In this document: piece after piece, positions 28,445 through 33,292 of the stretch
How the letters are laid out: each line of letters starts with the position of its first letter
How positions within the stretch are numbered: the stretch's first letter is position 1
NCBI GenBank assembly: GCA_945228905.1
Contig: CALYOH010000005.1
Location: 1 to 33,292, forward strand
Source: an uncultured Caryophanales bacterium
GTDB taxonomy: Bacteria; Bacillota_I; Bacilli_A; RF39; UBA660
DNA: 33,292 bases
Direction: 5' to 3'
Notes under the pieces: model-generated
Database searches by the model: none
Seen by the model: the letters and a program-made list of their open reading frames with translations, nothing else
Told to the model about the DNA's origin: nothing
Program-made: the position numbers and the translations under genes

Positions 28445-28920
28445 GAAGTGAACCCTTAGTTGAACACTTTATTAAAAAGAAGAATTAATATAAAATAACA
28501 CCTCATTAAAGTGAGGTGTTATTTTTATGGGAAAATATTATGTTACAATATTTAAACATAAGATATTTAAATAATGTTATACGTACATTAAATGAAACAA
28601 TTACAAAAAGAAAAGATGTATCAGGAGTAATCATTAATTCAGATCAAGGATTCCAGTATACATATTATGAATAGAAATCCATTTGCAAAGCTAATAATAT
28701 CAAATTTCAATGTCTAGAAAAAGTACTCCAATTGATGATTCACCAATGGAATATAAAAGAAAGTAACTTTGTATAATAAAAAATATCTTCAATACAAGAA
28801 TAACAAGTACTTGTTGAAGATTGGATTCTATTTACAATACTTCTAGATTAAAATCAAAAAAGATTTAGATATTATTCTAAACCTTCTTTTTATTATTGTG
28901 AACTATTTGGGGTTCACTTC
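28445..28920 (+). mobile_element. Decayed, internally deleted IS3-family-like element
   Basis: Terminal inverted repeats GAAGTGAACCC (28445-28455) and GGGTTCACTTC (28910-28920). Inside is a remnant of an IS3 OrfB/rve transposase (VIRTLNETITKRKDVSGVIINSDQGFQYTYYE*KSICKANNIKF) with in-frame stops and frameshifts. Confidence 0.85.
28492..28526 (+). terminator. Perfect 14-bp hairpin inside the left end of the IS remnant
   Basis: AAAATAACACCTCA-TTAAAG-TGAGGTGTTATTTT followed by T. Confidence 0.8.
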
Positions 28921-28982
28921 AATTAATATCTTCTTTTTTTTAATTTTTTATATTATAATGTATTTAGAATAGGAGAGGTAAT

Positions 28983-29903
28983 ATGAAAAAGATATTTATA
29001 ATTGTTTTATTATTTATATGTATATTTTCATATAATGTAGTATTTGCTGAAGATACAATTAAAATAAGTAGTATTGATATAGAAGATATTTCAGATAATA
29101 CGCTAATTAATAAAGAACCACAAGTAAATGGATTATCATTTTCATCAGATGCAACTTTCTTTGAAGTAAATGACTTTATCAAATACAAAATAACAGTAAA
29201 TAACCCAACTCCAGAAGATTATATATTAAGTAATGATACAAAGTTTTCAGATAATAACTATATAAAATATAAATATGAAGTAGATGGAGATAGTATTATT
29301 AAAGCTAATTCTACTAAAACAATGTTTATTACAGTATCATATAATAAAGAAATAGAAGAATCTAATTATGAATATAAAAATAATATGGCTTTAAATCTAA
29401 CTAATTTAAATAATAATCCTAAGACAGGATCATCAAATAAAGTATTAACTATTGTAAGTATACTAATGATTGTATTTGGAATGTATATGGTAATGAAATA
29501 TGGAAAAAAAGAAAATCTAATAGTATTAATTATCTGTTTATCTATATTACCTTTAGGAGTATTTGCAATAGAAACATTAAAAATAAATATAGAATCAAAT
29601 ATAGTAATAGAAAAAGAAGCTCCTACATTTAAAATATGTGCACATAATATAAATCCTGAATCATGTACTACTTATAGATATAAAGAAGGTATGATTTGGA
29701 ATAAATGGTTAACAAGTAAATATAACTATAATCAACTTACATTTGAAAATGATGGTAGCATTTGTAATTATGGTTCAAGATACTTAATGCACTATGTAGA
29801 AAATGATGATTCATTTATAGAGCAATCAGTTAAATATACAGATTTGGTAGAATCAAAAACATACTATACTGGAATTGGAGTTTACTGTCCAGAGAGCAAT
29901 TAA
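28983..29903 (+). CDS. Secreted/membrane protein with internal NPKTG motif and two adjacent TM segments
   Basis: Signal peptide MKKIFIIVLLFICIFSYNVVFA. Beta-rich domain, then NPKTGSSNKVLTIVSILMIVFGMYMVMKYGKKENLIVLIICLSILPLGVFA, then a Cys-containing C-terminal domain. Confidence 0.7.
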   Translation: MKKIFIIVLLFICIFSYNVVFAEDTIKISSIDIEDISDNTLINKEPQVNGLSFSSDATFFEVNDFIKYKITVNNPTPEDYILSNDTKFSDNNYIKYKYEVDGDSIIKANSTKTMFITVSYNKEIEESNYEYKNNMALNLTNLNNNPKTGSSNKVLTIVSILMIVFGMYMVMKYGKKENLIVLIICLSILPLGVFAIETLKINIESNIVIEKEAPTFKICAHNINPESCTTYRYKEGMIWNKWLTSKYNYNQLTFENDGSICNYGSRYLMHYVENDDSFIEQSVKYTDLVESKTYYTGIGVYCPESN

Positions 29904-29916
29904 TTGCTCTTTTTAT
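29893..29916 (+). terminator. Terminator with the stop codon at its centre
   Basis: Perfect 18-nt palindrome AGAGCAATTAATTGCTCT followed by T-tract; stop TAA 29901-29903 is at its centre. Confidence 0.8.
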
Positions 29917-29957
29917 TTTGTAAGAATTAAGTTATAATAATAACTCGTAGTGATAGT

Positions 29958-30471
29958 ATGAACGTAATTAACTTAAGAATGTATCAAGTAAGAAAATTAT
30001 AACCACTTGAGTTAGGATTAGATATATTAAATAGTGAATCATATATGTTAATTTTAAATGAATATAATTTTATTATTGATAAAGATGATAATATTAGAGT
30101 AGTGGATTTAGACAGTTCATATACATCAGGAACTAATCTATCAGATATGGCATATTATATATTAAGAAATGAGTATTTAGATCATGTACCAAAAAAATAT
30201 AAGAAAACAGATTCAGGTATAATAATTCCGTCTGATAATACAGATTTATATTGCTACAACATGATAATTTTAAATACTCTAGCAAGACATCCTATTTATA
30301 AGCAAACGTAGGAGAATATTATGAATATTTAGATTATTTAAAAAATTAGGAATACCTAAAGAAATAATTTATATGTTCTTTCATATATATACAGAAAAAG
30401 ATAACATGAACCCACATGAATTAATAGAAATAATCCCATTACATTTAGAATATGATTTAAGTTACAAGTAA
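29958..30471 (+). pseudogene. Decayed protein-kinase-like gene fragment
   Basis: In-frame stop TAA at 30000-30002 before PLELGLDILNSESYMLILNEYNFIIDKDDNIRVVDLDSSY...; frameshifts needed near 30305-30345 to join GEYYEYLDYL and KKLGIPKEIIYMFFHIYTEKDNMNPHELIEIIPLHLEYDLSYK. Confidence 0.65.
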
Positions 30472-30504
30472 TTTTTAAAAATGAAACAAATGTTTTAATT
30501 TAGT

Positions 30505-30533
30505 TTGATTAATAAAAAAAATTAGTTTATAAT
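30505..30533 (+). promoter_or_regulatory. Putative sigma-A promoter for ruvAB (TTGATT-N17-TATAAT)
   Basis: -35 at 30505-30510 and -10 at 30528-30533, directly upstream of ruvA. Confidence 0.6.
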
Positions 30534-30552
30534 AATTATGGAGATGATTATA

Positions 30553-31116
30553 ATGTACGATTACATTAAAGGAATTATTACAGATTTAAAAAATAATGCT
30601 ATTGTAGTAGATAATAATGGTATAGGTTATTTAATATATGTATCAAATCCATATTCATTTGAAATAGGTAATGAATATAAAATATTTGTATATCAACAAA
30701 TACAAGAAGATGGACATTACTTATATGGATTTAAAACTATAGAAGAAAAGAATTTATTCTTAAAATTAATTAGTGTTAAAGGTTTAGGATGTAAGATGGC
30801 TCTTCCAATTCTAGCAGTTGGTTCAATTGATGGAATAATGGATGCAATAGAAAGAGAAAATGTTTTATATCTTAAGAAATTTCCTAAAATAGGAGATAAA
30901 TTAGCAAAACAAATTATATTGGATTTAAAAGGAAAACTAGAATTTATTGGTGTAGGTACATCAGAAGATGAATTACAAACTTCTGAAGAACTTAAAGAAG
31001 TACTAGTAGGTTTAGGATATAAAGAAAAAGAATTAAAGCCAGTACTTGCTAGAGTAGATACATCTCTACCAATAGAAGATCAAGTAAAAGATGCATTAAA
31101 ACTATTATTAAGATAA
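30553..31116 (+). CDS. ruvA: Holliday junction branch migration protein RuvA
   Basis: MYDYIKGIITDLKNNAIVVDNNGIGYLIYVS...LISVKGLGCKMALPIL...FPKIGDKLAKQIILDLKGKL. Start at ATG 30553 after GGAGATGAT. Confidence 0.95.
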   Translation: MYDYIKGIITDLKNNAIVVDNNGIGYLIYVSNPYSFEIGNEYKIFVYQQIQEDGHYLYGFKTIEEKNLFLKLISVKGLGCKMALPILAVGSIDGIMDAIERENVLYLKKFPKIGDKLAKQIILDLKGKLEFIGVGTSEDELQTSEELKEVLVGLGYKEKELKPVLARVDTSLPIEDQVKDALKLLLR

Positions 31117-31134
31117 TTATAGGGGAGGTATTTC

Positions 31135-32136
31135 ATGGAGAAAGATGAAAGTGTTATAAAAAATTATAATTTATTTGATGATAAAACATTAGATAATACT
31201 ATAAGACCAGAATCAATTGATGAATATATTGGTCAAACTGATGTAAAAGAAAATATAAAAGTATTCGTAGAAGCAGCTAAAATGAGAAAAGAATCTCTAG
31301 ATCATGTATTACTATATGGGCCTCCAGGTTTAGGAAAAACAACACTTGCTTTTATAATTGCTCATGAGTTAGGAACTAATATAAAAACAGCATCAGGTCC
31401 AAGTATAGAAAAGACAGGAGACTTAGCAGCAATTCTTTCATCACTTGAACCAGGAGATGTATTATTTATTGATGAAATTCATCGTATGCCAAGATATATT
31501 GAAGAAATACTATATCCAGCAATGGAAGATTTCTCTCTTGATATAATAGTTGGTAGTGAAGGAAATAGCAGAAATATAAAAATAGATCTACCTCCATTTA
31601 CATTGGTAGGAGCAACTACAAGAGCAGGAGATATTTCAGCGCCACTTAGAGATAGATTTGGAATAGTAAATAAACTACAATTCTATACAGTAGATGAATT
31701 AACAGATATAGTAAGAAGAACATCACGTGTATTAGATATGCCTATTGATGATGAAGCAGCAGTAGAACTTGCGATGAGAAGTAGAGGTACTCCAAGAATA
31801 GCAAATAGGTTATTTAAAAGAGTAAGAGATTTTGCTATGGTAAAGAAAAAAGACACAATAGACTTACAAACTACTAAAGAAGCCCTAAAAAGATTACAAG
31901 TAGATGAAATGGGATTAGATAATACAGATAGAGAATTATTACTTGCAATCATAAATAAATTTAATGGTGGACCAGTAGGAATAGAAGCACTAAGTAGTTC
32001 TATAGGTGAAGAAGTAACAACAATAGAAGACGTATATGAACCATACTTATTACAAGTTGGTCTATTAAAAAGAACTGCTAGAGGAAGAGTTGTTACCGAT
32101 AAAGCATATGAATTGTTAGGAATAGAAAAGAGATAG
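31135..32136 (+). CDS. ruvB: Holliday junction branch migration helicase RuvB
   Basis: [12 protein letters not shown]-type motif, [63 protein letters not shown]. Confidence 0.98.
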   Translation: MEKDESVIKNYNLFDDKTLDNTIRPESIDEYIGQTDVKENIKVFVEAAKMRKESLDHVLLYGPPGLGKTTLAFIIAHELGTNIKTASGPSIEKTGDLAAILSSLEPGDVLFIDEIHRMPRYIEEILYPAMEDFSLDIIVGSEGNSRNIKIDLPPFTLVGATTRAGDISAPLRDRFGIVNKLQFYTVDELTDIVRRTSRVLDMPIDDEAAVELAMRSRGTPRIANRLFKRVRDFAMVKKKDTIDLQTTKEALKRLQVDEMGLDNTDRELLLAIINKFNGGPVGIEALSSSIGEEVTTIEDVYEPYLLQVGLLKRTARGRVVTDKAYELLGIEKR

Positions 32137-32152
32137 TAATTTCTCTTTTTTT
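32126..32152 (+). terminator. Rho-independent terminator overlapping the ruvB stop codon
   Basis: AAAAGAGA-TAGTAATT-TCTCTTTT plus T-tract; stop TAG 32134-32136 is at the hairpin. Confidence 0.7.
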
Positions 32153-32199
32153 TATATTAAAAATATGCTATAATTAAGCGTAGTTATGGAGGGGAAACT

Positions 32200-33225
32200 A
32201 TGAAAGTAGAAGACTTTGATTATTACTTACCAGAAGAGTTAATTGCTCAAACTCCTTTAGAAAAAAGAGATGAATCAAGACTACTTGTACTTGATAAAGA
32301 AACTGGAGATATTGAACATAAGAAATTTTATAATATAGTAGATTATTTAGAAGAAGGAGATACATTAGTATTAAATGATTCTAAAGTTTTACCCGCAAGA
32401 TTAATAGGTATAAAAGAAGAAACAAATGCTGTTATAGAAATATTATTATTAAAAAATATTAAAGAAGATATCTGGGAATGTTTAGTAAAACCAGCTAGAA
32501 GAATAAAAGAAGGAACTATTATTTCCTTTGGAGATGGTAAACTAAAAGCTAAATGTTGTGGTGTCTTTGATGAAGGAATAAGACATATAGAATTGATATA
32601 TGATGGAATTCTATTAGAAATATTAGAAGAGTTAGGCACAATGCCACTACCTCCATATATACATGAAAAATTAGAAGATCAATCACGTTATCAAACTGTA
32701 TATGCTAAAGAAGTAGGAAGTGCAGCTGCTCCAACTGCAGGACTTCATTTTACAAAAGAATTATTAAAAGAAATAGAAACTAAAGGAGTAAATATCTGTT
32801 ATGTAACACTACATGTGGGTTTAGGTACTTTTAGACCGGTAAGTGTAGAAAAAGTAGAAGACCATGAAATGCATAGTGAATTTTATACTATGTCAAAAGA
32901 AGTTGCTGATACATTAAATAAAACAAAAAAGAATAATAAAAGAATAATTGCTGTAGGAACAACATCTACAAGAACATTAGAAACTATAATGAGTCTATAT
33001 AATGAATTTAAAGAATGTTCTGGGTGGACTAATATATTTATCTATCCTGGATATACATTTAAAGCAATAGATGCCTTAATTACTAATTTCCATTTACCAA
33101 AATCAACACTAGTAATGTTAGTATCAACACTAGCTGGTAGAGAAAATATACTTAACGCTTATAAAGTCGCAGTAAATGAAAAATATAGATTCTTCTCATT
33201 TGGAGATGCAATGTTTATAAAATAA
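32200..33225 (+). CDS. queA: S-adenosylmethionine:tRNA ribosyltransferase-isomerase
   Basis: [32 protein letters not shown]...[12 protein letters not shown]...[10 protein letters not shown]...[11 protein letters not shown]-type motifs. Confidence 0.97.
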   Translation: MKVEDFDYYLPEELIAQTPLEKRDESRLLVLDKETGDIEHKKFYNIVDYLEEGDTLVLNDSKVLPARLIGIKEETNAVIEILLLKNIKEDIWECLVKPARRIKEGTIISFGDGKLKAKCCGVFDEGIRHIELIYDGILLEILEELGTMPLPPYIHEKLEDQSRYQTVYAKEVGSAAAPTAGLHFTKELLKEIETKGVNICYVTLHVGLGTFRPVSVEKVEDHEMHSEFYTMSKEVADTLNKTKKNNKRIIAVGTTSTRTLETIMSLYNEFKECSGWTNIFIYPGYTFKAIDALITNFHLPKSTLVMLVSTLAGRENILNAYKVAVNEKYRFFSFGDAMFIK

Positions 33226-33244
33226 AGATTATGTATATTTAAAA

Positions 33245-33292
33245 TGAACCCTTTGTCAAGGACTAATTAAAAAGAGAGATTCTAAATAATAG
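33245..33292 (+). mobile_element. Probable left end of a second IS3-like element (continues past the window)
   Basis: TGAACCCTTTGTCAAGGACTAATTAAAAAGAGAGATT closely parallels the left end of the IS remnant (TGAACCCTTAGTTGAACACTTTATTAAAAAGAAGAATT at 28449). Confidence 0.6.

Noticed and set aside
1-33292. Alternative genetic code with TGA as Trp (Mollicutes-like)
   Set aside because: The DUF177 gene ends with TGA at 5502-5504 right before rpmF, Trp is encoded by TGG, and no long ORF needs TGA readthrough.

Overview
AT-rich chromosomal window from what looks like a compact-genome Bacillota/Bacilli-type bacterium. The lineage is inferred from gene content and base composition only. Most of the window is housekeeping: two FAD oxidoreductases, a YugP-like Zn-peptidase, a MYG1-like protein, DUF177-rpmF (L32), addB-like/addA, pyrH, rplU-prp-rpmA, a DUF1292 protein, obgE, an EEP nuclease, a YebC-family protein, ruvA-ruvB and queA. 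The most notable observation is that ribosomal protein L32 is encoded with an N-terminal extension ([13 protein letters not shown]...). This extension carries nearly the same KLDIQ(L/M)F|A motif as the L27 propeptide ([16 protein letters not shown]...), and the L27-processing protease Prp is encoded between rplU and rpmA. That suggests Prp matures two ribosomal proteins in this lineage. Accessory content includes two tandem giant (about 1200 aa) type IV prepilin-like proteins with Cys-rich Ig-like repeats and a nearly identical C-terminal domain, a decayed IS3-like element, the probable left end of a second IS at the window edge, a decayed kinase-like pseudogene, an HPt-REC protein, a protein with an internal NPKTG motif, and many terminators that overlap stop codons. 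No tRNA, rRNA or CRISPR was recognised.
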